Below, piece after piece: positions 41,557-56,700 of a stretch of DNA of 64,000 bases. The stretch's first letter is position 1; every line of letters begins with the position of its first letter. The position numbers and the translations under genes are program-made. The DNA comes from Calonectria ilicicola (lineage: Eukaryota; Ascomycota; Sordariomycetes; Hypocreales; Nectriaceae), in assembly GCA_020809705.1 (NCBI GenBank), contig CP085826.1, forward strand, positions 1,860,001 through 1,924,000, in the 5' to 3' direction. The notes beneath the pieces were generated by a model. The model saw only the letters and a list, made by a program, of their open reading frames with translations, had not been told where the DNA came from and did no database searches.

Positions 41557-44500
41557 TTGTTCTATCGGGCAAGGACACCTTGCCTTGAACCACGAGTAGT
41601 TCACGAACGAAATCCCGGAAGGCGTGGTGACGGAAAAGAACACGCTCAAACCATGGCGCAGATAATTCCCTGCGCGGCTCTGGTGTGTATATCCCTCAGA
41701 TGTTTGTCATGCGCGTACTGAAACCCTATGTCTTCTTTCTGTAGTCATCGAGCTCTAACCTCTGTTGCACTTGCGAGAAATGAAAACAGTTGCTTCAGAC
41801 GTACGTCCCTGTACTCTATGAGGCTGCAAGAGTTCAAGTTACAGTTTGATCTTACTTGCGTGTCCTGCTGATACGTGACAAGCGTATGCGATTTCGAACA
41901 CTACCGTCCCCACTCCCCAGAAGCTCCGCCAGAAATCAGGATCAGAAACGACAATCCACCAGATCTATCTCCGAAGCTGTGGCAGCTGGGCCTGAACTCT
42001 CTACCGCCATGGCAAACCACCAACCCCCCCGATTGGTTTCAGCGCCCATACGTTCAATGCCATTTACAACACTCCTTCGCTGCTTCGGCTCCCCGCAAGA
42101 CTAACCCATTGGGCGTTTTGCATTTGAAACCCAAGGACGAAAAATTTCTGTTCCGCGATGTCGTACCTGAAAGACCAAAAAGCAGATATGTGGTCTACGT
42201 TCAGAGGCTTACGAATCCACTTGACAACCGTGGCATTGATCGAGCGGGAATGCTATTCCGTTACCGGAATTCACCTCCCTTTCAAGCAGCTGATGCGACA
42301 CATCCCCAATCTAAAGGAATGGTTTAAACTATTTCTTAAAAACTGTGGACGTGTGAGACAACTGCTCAGCTAGTGGCGCAACCCTGCAGATGTTCTATCA
42401 CTGCTACTGGTCGGTGGGCACATCGACTACGATACAATGTATCCTTAGAAGAACCGCTCTTCGTTCCGAAGGCATGTTCTCCGTGACCGTGAGCTCTCTA
42501 TCGTCGCCGGATCGCGGATCAAAGCCACCAAACGAGACCCGATGGACATAGAGTCCTGATTGGCTTGACGGCGCATGTTTGACTACATATATTTCGCTCG
42601 TTATGGGTGTTTTTGAACTAAAATGCCAGATTTTACCACGCCTCGACCACAACAGCCGCTGGGGAGTTAATTTCCGTCCGTATTTAGAAGATTGGGAATG
42701 CGGAAACTTTGGAATGTCCAACACCATGTCAGAGGTTGAGGGTTAGATGAAAATGCATATTAAGAAATGGGTGCATTCTGCAGTTCAAAGGCCCTCCCTT
42801 GCTACGGACATACTTTCAGTAAAGCCTCGAAGCCATAGAGGGACAGACCTGTTGGACTGTTGAATTCTGAAGATTCCCAACACAGTTTTTTTGTTGTGCA
42901 ATGAGGTTGACGGCCCTCGGCATCAGCCGTTACAAGGGCTGCTGCTGGGGCTCGTGGTTGAGATCCCGAATACAATGGCTAGCCCCCCTAAAACCCGGGG
43001 AGGTGTGGCAGCACAAAAAAGACTCACCTGTCCATAAAGACTTGCTGTCTTGCCAGAAGGCCTTGGTAGGCGTATTGAATTTGTCAATGCGGAGAAGAAT
43101 TGTTGAGATGGACGGGGAAATCAGTTTCAGTTGGATGGTCAACTGGGAGATTAGGGATGCATGCTGCGCGGAGATTATGCAGACCCAGCGAGATCAGTAC
43201 CGTTATCTATACCTCCGCGACCGTGTCTCCTGCATTGGCCAAGATGCCAAATACTTGATGGAGTAAGAGGATCCGCCCGATTCGAAGCTGGTCCACTTCT
43301 AGCAGCGATACCCTCACGTCGCTAGCCAGGTGAACTAAAACTGGAGCACCATGATGGCTGCGGGAAGAAGGATTAAGACGCACCTCAGCATAAGCACCCC
43401 AGGCGACAAATTCTCCAGTAATGGAATGGTACCTACGTAACATCGAGTACATGTCCGACAACCTCACAGCCCGATTATTTCTCTCCTGCTCCAGGGTTAG
43501 ACCCTGGGTTTCTGGAAGAGAAGTATCGACCGAGTTCCTCTCTTCAATTGATCAACCATCACGTATAAACTTGGCATGCCTGGCCTGAGGTATCGCAACG
43601 AGAGCATGCAAAACGAAGAAACTATCAATGGTGCCTCGTCAAGTCTGTACCAAAGGATGAAGACCTGAGGTCTGCGAGCGACAGGCCCAAGACATTCTTG
43701 CCCTGTCTGCCAAACTTGTGTTGATATCTAGACGATGCAGGATTATTGCACTGGTCATCAAGCCAAATACAAATCGCAAAAACTGCATAAATTGTGAAGA
43801 AAAATGCGACGTCTCCGTGCACAATGGCCTGCCACCACCGCTTCAGTAATATATTCGGCAAGATGAGCTTTGTGTTTTCGTTGCAAACCAACGCTTCGGA
43901 ATAAAGCGGAAGATGTAATACTCTGCGATAGTGTCCGACACGAAGAACTGGGGTTGGAATGGCAACCGCAAATGATTGACCTCGACGCGATCTCTTCATT
44001 GATGGACATGTTTTTGGAAACTTGTTTATGGGCTTCAGCAAGACAAAGTGTCACTACACCTGGAAAAGAGATTGAAGCATACATTTCCTCGGCCTTAGAA
44101 GTCCAAAACATGTGGCAAGTCTGCCTACACCGACCATTTTATCCGTGGTGCCCCGATCGCCGGCATGTGTGCCATGGATGAGATTCACGATTGCGAACAG
44201 ATTGGTTCATCATTCACTATCGGCCACAGACTTTTTAGATGGAAAAGCAAGCCTTGGAAATTTTCTAAATCTCCCATCGAGACATCGCTTTTATCTCAAC
44301 TTTCCAGGATAAGCGTGGGACCACTCCCAAGCTGATCGCTCCGAAGCAAAGGAACTGCCATCCACGGATTCGCTGATCGCCTCATTGAGTTTGAACTCTT
44401 ATTTAATTATCAAGAAACTCGACCTTGATGGAAAAATCCCGTCAATGCCAACCTCGAGGCATACCCTGTTCAGCTGACTGCGGCAAGAAGCGCAGCAACA

Positions 44501-44681
44501 GTGTCAGCCAGGGTGCTTCCTCTGAGGCACCGATAGATTGCACTGAAAGACTCACCGTTTGGTGTTCGAACAAGTATAGCACTCGAGGAAAACAGAACCT
44601 CAAAGAAGCACACTTTTACGATGGCTGTGTTTGTATGAGCGCGAACTACAACTCTCACAAGTCACAAAACGCCTATCGTAG
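41557..44681. other. Decayed, gene-poor DNA
   Basis: About 3.1 kb. Frames of 60-150 codons occur on both strands but none shows a full domain. 41875-42370 has overlapping plus-strand frames (for example GIHLPFKQLMRHIPNLKEWF) that look like shifted pieces of one former coding sequence, family not recognised. Confidence 0.4.
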
Positions 44682-44870
44682 GCCTTTGATGGCGGTGTTT
44701 TCCTTGTCGCCGAACCTTATGGCCTATATAAAGCCACACAAGAGATCCGAAATGTCGTGTCCAAAGAAATCATCCATAGAGACATCAAACCATCTAATTG
44801 TTTTTGCTAGCTGGGTGAACTCGACGATGAAAATGAGTTTCAAATTTTTGATTTCGGCTTGCCATGTAAA
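44682..44870 (+). pseudogene. Protein kinase remnant (HRD and DFG motifs)
   Basis: The plus strand reads GGVFLVAEPYGLY, then the catalytic loop IIHRDIKPSN, a TAG at 44808-44810, and in the same frame LGELDDENEFQIFDFG with the DFG motif. The spacing from HRD to DFG is right for a Ser/Thr kinase. The stop codon between the motifs and the lack of upstream glycine-loop and lysine motifs show a pseudogene. Confidence 0.65.
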
Positions 44871-47800
44871 GAAAACTAGGCATGATTCCAATTCGGCTCC
44901 GACCTATAATACCGTGGTTCCATCTCTTCGCAAAAGATCTGGAAGGGGGATACCCTCATGGCATTAAAATCCCTTGGGTAACGGAAAAGCCACCGACCGA
45001 AGACAGATGGATCAGAGGTGGGGTCAAACCCCTTCAGTCAAAGCTCCTAGCTTGATGGCTCGAATTGCACTGCCAGAGACGCGACAGTACCAATCTACTC
45101 ATTCGAAATGACCCTAAGCAATACATAACGTAACAAGGTAACTGATTGATCGAGTGTTCTCATTTTGCTAGAAGGGAGCCTTTATCGCAGGCATAGTCAG
45201 CGACTTTGAAGGGAAAAACTGTGTGAACACTTACATGGAGGAGTACTCATGGTGGTCTCAGCCCCGCCACTCTTGGTCGCCTTGGCAGTGAAGGTGCTTG
45301 TTCTCCAATCAGACTGGGAACTGGAAACTGCTCATGTTAAGGGATGCATTTTTCGGTTCAAATACCAAGCGCCCTTGATATGGAAAGGAAAAATTGTGGT
45401 CGTAAGGTGTTGGATCAGGGCGAAAAATGATGCCGCTTGAGCGTTCTGGGTATGGGCTGGTCTCTCCTGGACGCCTAAATGACCCTGTCATCATTCTAAT
45501 GACTATAAATTTGGCAGCCTGGTCTAACACTTCATACTTGCTGATAACGATATCCGGCTAGCATTGAAGGTCAATAGAATCGCAGCAATCCCGAAGGACT
45601 TTCCATCCAACCTACCCTTGGCGCCCTCTCACCTAGCGCGTCTATTTGTCTCTGGCAGTGCCTCGCCTAGTAAAGGGATTCCTTACTTTTGAGAAGCGTC
45701 TGGGGCTTCTCCGCGCGATTGGCCAGAGTATCAAGCTATTTGGGAGAATCATATAACAAATATTCTTTTGTCAGAACCCGATGCGGCGACAAAGACTTGA
45801 TGCAATCAGTGCTTGGATCGATCGATCCAAGACTATGCATTATTACCGCACGCCAGGCATCCTTGGTCTACCACTCACCGCTTGAGGGTTGCTGTTGTGC
45901 TAGCTGAACGGTTACAAACATCTTGCGAATTTGCCAATCTCGTACCGAAATATCTGTTGTAGATTTCTCAAAGGGTAAACTTTTTTGCTACCACATGATT
46001 AGACGTTAGGTGATAGCTGTATAGGATGACCATGTCGGCGGCATCGAGGCATGGTTCTTAAAGGCTCGTATGCGTTTTAGGTCCCAGTTCTGGAGATGGA
46101 TGAGGAATATCAGTTTCGACAAGGCACGAGACACTGATGGTTCCATGCGCGTCCCGAACCTACTAAGCGATGTAGATGGGGCGACCTGAGCACTCAGGGT
46201 CTGTTGTTTGGTAGGACTGAACTAGTCGATTATGTTGGCGGGATGAAAGGGCTACTAGCCATTCTCCAAGCTAACCGGATTCATAACCTGCAACCGAGCC
46301 ATGCGTTGGAGTTCGAAGCGTGGATGGACATGCATCCGACACCGCGCTTTGAGCACATCCCCGCTGGTTCCTACAACCACCAAAACATTCTCAACCCTTT
46401 GCTCTGTTTCAATTCAGATGAAGCTGAAAAGGAGAAATCAGAGCGAAGGCAATACAGTGGCTACAATCGTGACATCTTCCATAAGTGGCCTCTCCCCACA
46501 GGCCTTACCTCCCCGGAGCGAAGACTACAGGCATAGCTTTACGACACACAATGCGTGCTCCAGTCATCTTGCCCAGTGACAAGTCCACCGGCCCCTGGAC
46601 TGTTCGATAGATGTGGTCGGGTCGAGAGTGGCAAGTATTGTGGAATAGGTGTTGGTTGGGGTTTATGAGGTTCCTAGAAGCTAGTGCCGATTCGAGAGCT
46701 ATTCGTCTGAAGAGTCGTCTGACAATAACCTAGATGATACCACAGGCGGCACCTCTGGCCACGAACGCCAACAGAGGAGCCAATTCCATTGACGGAACAC
46801 CAAATTGGTTCGCTCGTTCACTCTCTTGTACCGCTTACCGATGGGCCGTATATCCCGACCTCGCCAATCGCCAAGGGGGGGGAATACGTAAACAGCTTCT
46901 TGTTCGACGAGGAGGGACCCGATCCTCTTACCGATTATGACGGGCTCCAAGAGTTGGTGGCTATTATCGAGAGCGATGAGTCCGTAACCACATAGACCTC
47001 TGCATCCAAGCTTCTAAGCTGTTGAATGGATACATATGCGGACGCAGGCTACCAGTGCATATCCGTCGACCACCTACTAGTATCGAGAGAGGTTGATCCC
47101 TTAGACCTGCCTGACGTCGACCACGACAGCAAAGAATCTCAGAGAATTTGCGCCAGGGTTGATGAGGCGGAGAGCGAACATCTGGAGAGTAGTAGCCATC
47201 TCTTGCGCCGCCAGCCAGGGTCTCACTAAGAGAATTATCGGCAATCTTAACCAGCATCACTCTAACAAGCCTGGTATTACCCAAGGAATCGATTTAATAG
47301 AGACACCGCTTGATACTAAACATTTCTTTCACCTAGGTGGGCGAGAGACGGTGTCAGAGGTAGTGCGGTGGTCGTTTGCTAAAAGTCCGGTGTACAGACC
47401 GATTCATGTGCGGGATTCATATGCTCAAAACCTCGTCTCACGAAAAATTAGGCCTATTTTGTTCACGAAACTAAATGGTGCAAATGTCGTCGAGATGGCA
47501 CGGCCGAATTGACTCCAATATGGACCCGCAGGCTTTGGCCCTTACATCGCGCAACCCCCATGTAAACTACGGTAGGAAACATAGCTTTGGGTGCATAATC
47601 GCATGTTACAATCTTCAGCTATATCTCTCAGGTTGTCTTCAGCCTCGCACACATTGCGCCACCTCGCGATGAACCGCTCACAATCAACAAGGCACATCCG
47701 AGTTTCTCGACTCCATCGAATCTATGCAGTCAGACAACACAAAATACAATTTCATCCTGAATGATGAAGTTAGTGTGGACTGGTGAGAAAAGTGACGCCT

Positions 47801-50492
47801 AGGTCGTAACATCACCGGAAGAAGAAGCAGGTACGAGCCATGCTTCAGATTAACAACGTACTTTGTGGTTCCCATTTGAGAATAGCCCATACGATGACCC
47901 TAAGCAGCTTGCATCAGCCTTTCCCCAGCAGGCTAGGTTTGCTTCGGGTGTCTTGGCGTGTTTTCAGTTTTTGAGAGTCACTCATATCTTCATACTCGAG
48001 CCCGATCATGTTCAGCAGCGTACAGTCGCTTTAGTAGGTATTTGCTTGTTGAGGCAGCTGATAGAGCACCCTGGGCAGCTAAGGCACACGCCCGCCCGGT
48101 TGCATGACCCGAGGCAGTCATTATGTGTCTGACTAACTCAGTGGCTGTCAAAACTAGCCACGGGCTACCCACTATCCTTTTCAGTCAAGATCTTCTTAGT
48201 TTTGTTGAAGAATCAGGCAAGCTATATGTGCTGCCAAGGCTGTATTTGTTCCCACTCACCAGTTATCGCTCAACACGCGATAGCGACTCGTCATTTTGGC
48301 TAAGTGTCATTCGGCTTGATACCCATACTACAAGCATTGGGATTAACGCCACTTGGAACGGAGCAACTCAGCATTGGCTACCCATAACAAGGGCCACTTG
48401 TTGATTGCAGCTCACTGGTTGGGGAGGGCGCCGGAAGGTACATATTCGGCATGTTCCTGCATCTTCGAAGAAATCGCGAACGCCAAGTTTTTGAAGGATA
48501 ATGGGTGTGATGGTGATGCAAATGGACCACTTTCTCGGCATAATTATTTTGCAGTTGAAGCCCCACCCTCGACCTAAAAAAAACAATGACAGCTTTTGAT
48601 GTTGATTGACACTTGGGCTGCGTCAATTATACGTGTGAACCCTCGAGTACCAGCAATTATTTCTATGGATTAAATCATACATCGCCTTCGATGTCTGGGA
48701 CATCTGACATATGCGAAATTTGGAAAACCCCACAATGGACTTCCAGATCAACAGAGGAGGTGTTTCTACACCATGCAAGACCTGAACCGGGCATCGTTAC
48801 CTTTTACAGCTTGTTATTGGGCCGGCAAGGTCAAGCCAACCAATTGCAATGGCAAACAGCTACCGAGAAAATGAACCCTTGCTTGGGTGTATCGATCCTG
48901 ATACAATCTGAAGGCGCGTGTTGATAAGCGGAAAGAAGCTTCCGATCTGGTGGTGTGAACCGATACAGAGCAATACAATACAGCTGGTCAGGTCGAGGGC
49001 TGATCGAATATTTATCACCAACAAGCCTTTGCCTGACCAAAGTGAACCAAAGAGAAAGCATTTTCGGCGCTTTTCTTTGGAACTGAGTCGCTGATGTAAT
49101 TGAAGTCGCCCCGCGATACCGATAAATTTCACGCGCTGATCAAATATGTCGATGTCAATTAATATTACTTGCGAATCTGTCTACAGAGGGATAGTTTGGT
49201 GGAAGAAAAACGAGCACGACGAGATCTCGGCTTTCACTCCAACACTGCGATGATGAAATTGTACTGCGCTGATGGTCACTTGACACGAGACCAAAAAGAA
49301 ATATAAGACTTTCTGTACACTTCCGGGATCAAAGTCTCGCCCAAATTCTCCTCCCGCGTGCTGTGGCCCAAAAAACAGCAGCCGACATATCAATACATCG
49401 AAGGCTCCAAATATTACATGCTGAACCTCCCACAAAAACAGAAACGGGGCGATCGGAGACTTGCTATTATCCTGAACATATTGGGCGATGCCACTAATTC
49501 CGAGGGCAACATCTTGAACAACAATGCACCATTATGAGAATTTTATTTCTAATAATGAAACGCTGCGTGCCACGTGCGAGAGAGGTCGACCAAAGGTGCT
49601 CAGCCGCTATGCTCAAGACAGCGAGGGCCAGAGGCGTGGCCTGCAATCCAGCGCGGGGAGGAATTTCAAGGCCTCACGCGCCAACGTCTCTCCGAGGGCG
49701 CGCGGACCCCAGTGTGGTGAGGTACCGAGCAGATTGGAGAAAGAACTTTATCGGCGTGATACACTTTTGAATGCCTCCGGCAAACGTCTCTCTTGCGAAA
49801 AGCGATATTAATCTATACCTACGCTGGCGGCAGTCTTTCCCAACCCTTGAGCGAAGAGATGGGGACCGAACTAACGTCCGAAGGCTTATTTATTTGTCGT
49901 CTGGGCTTAGATGGGAATGTTGCTGCTATTTAATTTTGCAATATCGCCAAATATGAAAGCCTCCACGGATTTAGATCCCGAGTTGTCGTTTCCTCATGAG
50001 CGACCCATACAGGTATGGTAGAGTGGTACCTGTCTCCCCCCTTGGTATGAGTTCCAATTGGAGTTTTTCTCTATCATGTGCGTCCTGGATTCTCACCGTC
50101 CTAATCTATGGCCAAGTTCGCCAACCTTGCGATATGAATGCCGCGTCAAGCATACGCTCCTGTACCACTGATCACGCATCCGTAGCCACGGCAATATGCC
50201 ATGTCTCAGGACCAAATTCAGCGACATACCGCGGACTAATGTGGGCTTTTTTTTTATTCGGTCTGAATCTAAACTACAATATTATTCTCAGTTCTGAAAC
50301 ATTTCCGACTCCTAATTAACCCTAGTTTTGATCACCAGCATGCACCTTCATTGCCTCTTCAACAGGTTATGAGCCCGGATGTCTCTGTCCACGCCTACCT
50401 TCACCTCGACTTGTCGAAGACGTATTTCATCCATCACTAGAGAACATCTTTATCGCGTGGAAATGGCGGAAAATGCCCCGCTCTGAAGAAAA
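44871..50492. other. Decayed, gene-poor DNA
   Basis: About 5.6 kb. The longest frames (46204-46536, FEAWMDMHPTPRFEHIPAGS; 47159-47512; 48613-48924; 49524-49811) look like fragments of former genes but carry no motif I can name. No splice-consistent multi-exon model could be built. Confidence 0.4.
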
Positions 50493-50711
50493 ATGTCCTG
50501 CCTCTCATCCAGAGCCGCCCTTCGTAGCCTGATCAAAACAGAAGACAACATCGTAATGATGTCAAGGATACATCCTGATACGAGTATGAAGACCTTCCAA
50601 ACCAAAGAGAACTGTCGATTCATTGTCAGAGACTTGGACTCTCTTATGGGAACCAAAGTGACTTACGATAACAAGGGAAGGGCACACGGGGGTCATCCAG
50701 TGGATCATTAG
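50493..50711 (+). pseudogene. Possible FHA-like domain remnant
   Basis: A short frame contains MMSRIHPDTS and CRFIVRDLDSLMGTKVTYD, similar in pattern to the SRxH and DLxSxxGT motifs of FHA domains that precede some fungal kinases. No kinase follows in a readable frame. Low confidence. Confidence 0.3.
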
Positions 50712-53700
50712 ACATGATAGCATGTCAGAACCTGCCCAGCATCGCCGTTTCAATTTTAGGCGTGATTCATCCAGCAACTTTGTGTCCCCGCGCAGATAAA
50801 CAAGATCCCAACAAGGCCACACATATTCGCCTCGCCGCCCACGATGGGTTCAACGGCCTCACCCACAGCGCCTCATCCCAGGCTCACCAAGACATTGGAA
50901 CATACTGTTGCTTTAACAGTAGCGCAGCTACTCGCAATATCACCATTATATTGAAGAGGGAAAAGTCCCCCTATTCATGTTCCACTCCGGTCTATCTATC
51001 CGGTTTGCCAAGGGTGAGCCTCTATCGCCTCTTGACATGCCCCTAAAGCTCTTGGAAGATTTGTACCCTTTGCAAGATTATCTCAACACACCTTGGGCGG
51101 TCGAGATCAAGGCAGAAGATTTGCGATCCCACATCACTGGGATAGGGTACGTGGCGCGTTCAGAATATATGTTGAAGTCAAAAATCCCCCGGAATTACCT
51201 GTTGGTTCCTAAATTGCGCCTCAGATCTATTGTGTGGCGTCAGGGACGAACTTGAGTCCGACGAACCCGACCCAGAGCGGCATTGTCATACGTCAGGAGC
51301 CGACACTCACGAGCATCAACTTCCACAAGAGCATACCCGGAGATCCATTATAGGCTGATGTGGTGGAAGTCAACCACGAAGGCGACATCGATTCTAGCAG
51401 TGGCCTGTTGGTATTTACATGACACGTGGACAGTGGCAATGCTGGACTGTGCTGCCTATAACTGGTCTCCCTGACTCCGAAGGACAGGATATTCTGGATT
51501 CAATGGGCTATATACTCAATGCAATTCCTACGTGCGCCCAGGAACCTTCGAAAGAAAGAACGAATGCTGTGCAGGATTAGCGCAGAGACTTGTGTCCTTC
51601 ATTTCGAGAACAACCAGGGCCTCACTGCGGCAAATACCTTGGAAGTAAGCTGATCACGACTAGGTCTTGATCGGACTGATCGCAGAGTACAATTACCCCT
51701 ACGAACGCCTTTGTGAGCTTTGTTCTTATCCATATCAATCTCGGATTCCTAAGCATCGTTGTTGTAAAGGTGCGACTGTGGTGGTTCCAGCATCGCCCAA
51801 CAATCGATCGATTCGGGCCCTTGCTTGGGACTACCCCCTGCGAAATTCTCAGATCACAAAGAGTGATTATTCCGATACCAAATCACATCGCCTGCCACCT
51901 GTATCATGCTGGTTTATCGCCGTCAAGAGTGTGGCCTGAGGATAGCTGATACAAGCCTCGCTACGATTACGACTTCGCAAACACCAAAATCTTTGGTTTT
52001 ACATCTGTTCTCCAAGGAATCTAATTATGCCCGTCACATATCTCTGCTAGGTATAAAGCCATGATAGCCGTTGACTGGCCATGCCATTGGTTGAGAGGTG
52101 TCTACCATGGATGATTCAAAGAGCGCAGTGGTCATACCGTACGTTCTTTTTGCCACGACTTCATTCCGGTATCACCCAACTCTCCGGCTGAACCCCTATG
52201 GAACTTGTAACTCGCTCCCCAGTGTCTTTTACCGGTAATACTCATAGACGGCGGTAAACATTACTCAGAGCTATGGCACGGGCTCTCAATAGGGTGCTTA
52301 GGACAACTCACATGAGCTACACAGCTTTGCCATGAGGCTTGAGTGAATTGAAGAGGAGAAAGAAATGGTACAATTCATTTCTTTATAGTGCATGAAAATT
52401 CTATCGTTTTCATTAGCATGTACTACAACAAGGAATATTGGGAAGGCAATGAGGTATTCGAGCGATTGCCCTTTCTTGAGCGACGAGGGAGCCTATGCAG
52501 CCAAGAAGCTGAAAGGCGTGCTTATCAGTCAACCTGCTTTACAGATTCTCAACCCAGCACTAGAGGCGAGAAGAGTCAAGAATACTTCAGAAAAATAACC
52601 GCCAAGGCGCGCTGCAAAAGCTGCAAACGATATAGCCAGACCCCGACGCTCACATCGCCGAGTCTACAAGGCAACCCAAGAATGCAAGACCCGGCGCGAA
52701 CAGATCCACCTGATGAAGGCGGTTTGTGATTTCCAATCAGAAATGTTACCAATGTCTAACTTATTTATTTTACAGTTGATCTTGTCCCGAGGGGATCGCA
52801 ATCCTTTACAACTCTTAGGGGGGTGCTAATGTCAAAACCAAAATACTTTCGGGAATAAAATCATCACGCCGTCAACCTTCGGCTCCGAAAAGAAATGCGT
52901 CCAATCAACTGCCCCGGCTAAGAGCATGGACTCGCAGGATGGTCCTTCTCCCGGACCGATCTGCCCTTCACAGAAAGATGTTAGAGAGAAGGATCATTCA
53001 AACCACCCAACCCTATTGTTTTGAGCACTTTTAATATTTTACCGTCAGCCAACAGTCTAAAACTACCACCACACTACAAAAAAACATGTCAGATGCAGAG
53101 CCTTTCGGAGCCAGCCCAACTACCGACAATCGCCGGACCTCGTGGTTCCACCTACCCCCTTCCAGCGCAGACGTCCCCTCCAAGGACAGTGTCTACTGTG
53201 TTGGAGGATTGGGCTAGGGTGGAATTTTGAGGGATTGACATACCCTATAGTAGTTTGGCCTGCATGATAAAAGGGAGCGTTTGTTGTACCAAAATAAACC
53301 ATCAACCTTCTCCTTTCCAATAATTTTGCTATATCTAAATAGCCGTCTTTCTGGCCAGTATGGCCAGTCTTATTGAATTTCTTTACATGAACCTTCTGAA
53401 CAGGAATAACCAATGTTATTGTGAGTAAAATTAGTATTGACATTATATCTTGGTTGTGTTGCCACAAGCAGTCACCAAGGTCAAGTTCCTGGGTGGGTTG
53501 CTCGTGTGTGTGTGGCTTGCAGAGGTGCCGTCTCCTCAAATCCATCACACTACACCCACAAGTTCGCACGACACCTTGCCAAAGGCAAAATCCTGTACCC
53601 AGGATACCAACGCGCTCTCGAGCTATACGGATCCGAACAAGGAATCCTAGACACCGAAAAGGCAGGACACTTTCGTCGCTGGCAGAACGCAAATCCCACC

Positions 53701-56700
53701 ATCCTCGAGGAATACCTGCACAAACTGGTCCTCAGCTGAATATATGGCAAACATATCTGTATCGATATTAAAAGTTACTACCATGGTACTAGACTAATGA
53801 CAGCTGGTTTGGTTCCCACCCATCAAGGTTGGGGAACCCCTGAGCTAATGCGATGCATGAGCCGAGCGTTGGGCTCATAGGGCGTCTTTAGGGGTTGACA
53901 ATGGGCCTTGAATCGACTCTAGGAGATTCGAAATGCACGATATACACCAAAAACTGCCATCGGCCGTGTCTAAATCTTGATTCGCCGCACCTATTTGGTC
54001 GAAATACTAAGGGAACCTACGACTGTCTTCTCCATCGATCTACTTGCTTCAACCCATATGTATTGAATGTCTTTTATGAAGACACTGATATTAACAGAAG
54101 TAAGAAATTGGAGAAATGGATTAGTTTTTGGGATTTGGCCTAGTGCGTCCTGAGACAAGAACATCAAACCAGATCATTACTTGCTAATCTGCAGGCTTCT
54201 CTAGCGCCAACCAATAAAAAGATTTAAAGCATGTTATTGATGGGCGAAGGATTTCTTCACGACTACTCTTCACGCAAATCTTTTCCAGGATCCAGACCTG
54301 CATGGCTGACAAGATTAGGCCAGAAAGCATTGATCCCGATGCATAGTTCACCCTAAAAGGTCTTCATGCCCGTCGAGGATGAACAAGATGTGAACACAGC
54401 ATTCTTTTTGTCCATGAACCCTTTGATCTAATTCCAAGGAGAATCTGGACAAACAGAGGTTAACTATATCCCCCTTCACCGTCAAGATGAGAGTCAACGC
54501 GTACGATAGGCCCTTTAAAAGGAGAAAGTAACCCGTCCATCAATATAAACCCGGTCGTCTGCTACCAGACTTGAATCTCGCCTCAAGCTTCCCAAATGTT
54601 AGACGCATACAATATCCTGGTGCCCTGCAAGTCTTTCTAACACAAAGGTGCCTTCAACGGTAATAAAGTTGGCCTGAGAAAAATACTTGAGCACCCGATG
54701 GCCCGCTTTGCGATTACCCTGGCTTACATGAGCCAGGATTACTTCTCCTCGAACTCAGCAAGATCTATCAGATAGTAGACGCATTTAGAATGCAGTGTTT
54801 CTGCTTGCCGAGGGCTTTCACGAGACAAATCTGCCTAACTGTGGCGAGGCGTTCCCATCTCATCATCGCACCACCCGGTATCTTTCCTCAGTGTTTGACC
54901 AAGTCCATCAGGAGCTAGCACGAAATCTCACGCTCACTAACAGCTTCGTTTTATTACCGGAGCTACTTCTGCTTATCGCTTTCATTATAGGCTTAACACT
55001 GACCCCGTTAGATCTAGACAAATGGGCAATCTCTTTGACGGCTGGCCTTTCAATCAACCTCTTCACAACAGCGGCACAAGTTATCTTTTATGCCTATTGA
55101 TGAAAGACCAGCAGCCATTGTAGAAGTTAAACCATAGTCTTGGAAATGGCCAGTAAGTTTATATAGAGTCTGTTCCCGTTACAAAAGGGCAGCCGGAAAC
55201 GGGGTGGCTACACACTGATCCAATCTCTCGGAACTTGTGTGGGAAGAATCAGAGAGAAATTCAACCACCACTCCCTTGGCCAAGAACCTATTCACCCCAA
55301 TCTCTTCTTCGCTTTTATAATGGATCGTGTCGATTCTCCTTGCGCTGCGAAATCTCCCCTCATCTACTCACCCGCCCTTGATACAGTCTGGAACCTGTGC
55401 TAGATGTAGACACGCATCCTGTCTAATCATTAGCAGCGGCTGGACTACTCGATCAAGTACAATTGGTGCAGCCCATGGTTTTTGGAGTCGACACTATCGT
55501 CACAAACATCGTCGGCATTAACCAGATCGCTAAACATGGGAGTGGAATCACCAGCCAACACATGCAACAGTTACTCTCTGTTTAGACTCATTAAAATTTT
55601 TCATAAAGTCAGGTAATTCCCATCTTACCAGAGGTATAACCATATAGCACATTGCCGTGGCCTGCCAAAATAATATCCTATGGCGTTTTTATGCTATTAG
55701 CCAGCAACGAGCCTCGTCTCGCGCGCGTCTTCCGCAAAGCAAAGCACTATACCGAAGTTCCGAAACAGTGTTCACAATACAAGCTATCATCAACCCGATG
55801 TATAACTCTTAAAAAATGATATCGCTTCTTGACGATGAGTGAACATCCTTTGCAACAATGCAACAATATGGGCCTATTCGACGCGGTCTCTTCCAGGCCT
55901 CCCGTCAGTTCAGTACACGACCAAACACGTCCTTCAACCTACGTATAAATTTCTCAGAACTATACAACTTGAAGGGTTCAAAAAGACTTTTTTTCCAAAA
56001 GCCCGGCCAAGATCGAGTCATGTCTAGCAAGCCTTTTCAGGGTCATGCTGTAGCTGGCAAGTGCTGCTGAAAGTCGCACTGTTAGGATCAATGGGCTCTT
56101 TTCTGCTCACTGAAGCGCTATCTCCACTGTAAGTCACTACTTTTCTAGTAGTATGCCAAACTAAGTGGGGCGCTGGCAAGAGTTCATGGTATTCTCCCAG
56201 TCGCACTGGCCATCAGATCTGGCAAAGTACAGTTATCGCTCTGATGCCTGTGGCTTAAACGGCAATAGTCTAGAGGGTCACGTTTTAATTCGGCATTTAG
56301 ACACACTAATCCAGATGATTGGATACAGGAGCTGATTGAAAGAAAGAAAGTATCATATACGCTCATCGTCCCTCCTTTTCGCCATCTTTTTCCGGCCATC
56401 CAGGAATGTTTGATGAAGTTTGTCAAAGTGAGCATTGTCACGCCTAAGAACGCCGCAATCACCAAACAACCAAACCCCATCAACTAGACTTCATAAACAG
56501 CACAGGAGCCAGGTTAAACAAAATTCAAGTCGTCTCCGCCCCCAATTGTAGGCGATGCTCAAGTTTTTGGAGGACTTCAAAGCACACCATCTCCATTTTT
56601 ATGCGCACATCCTGCAGGCTAAATCGGTGCAAATCAGAATGCTGATGGAGGTGGGCTATAAAACCATCATGGCAGGTTCCTTCCCTCATCGCTCTGGGAA

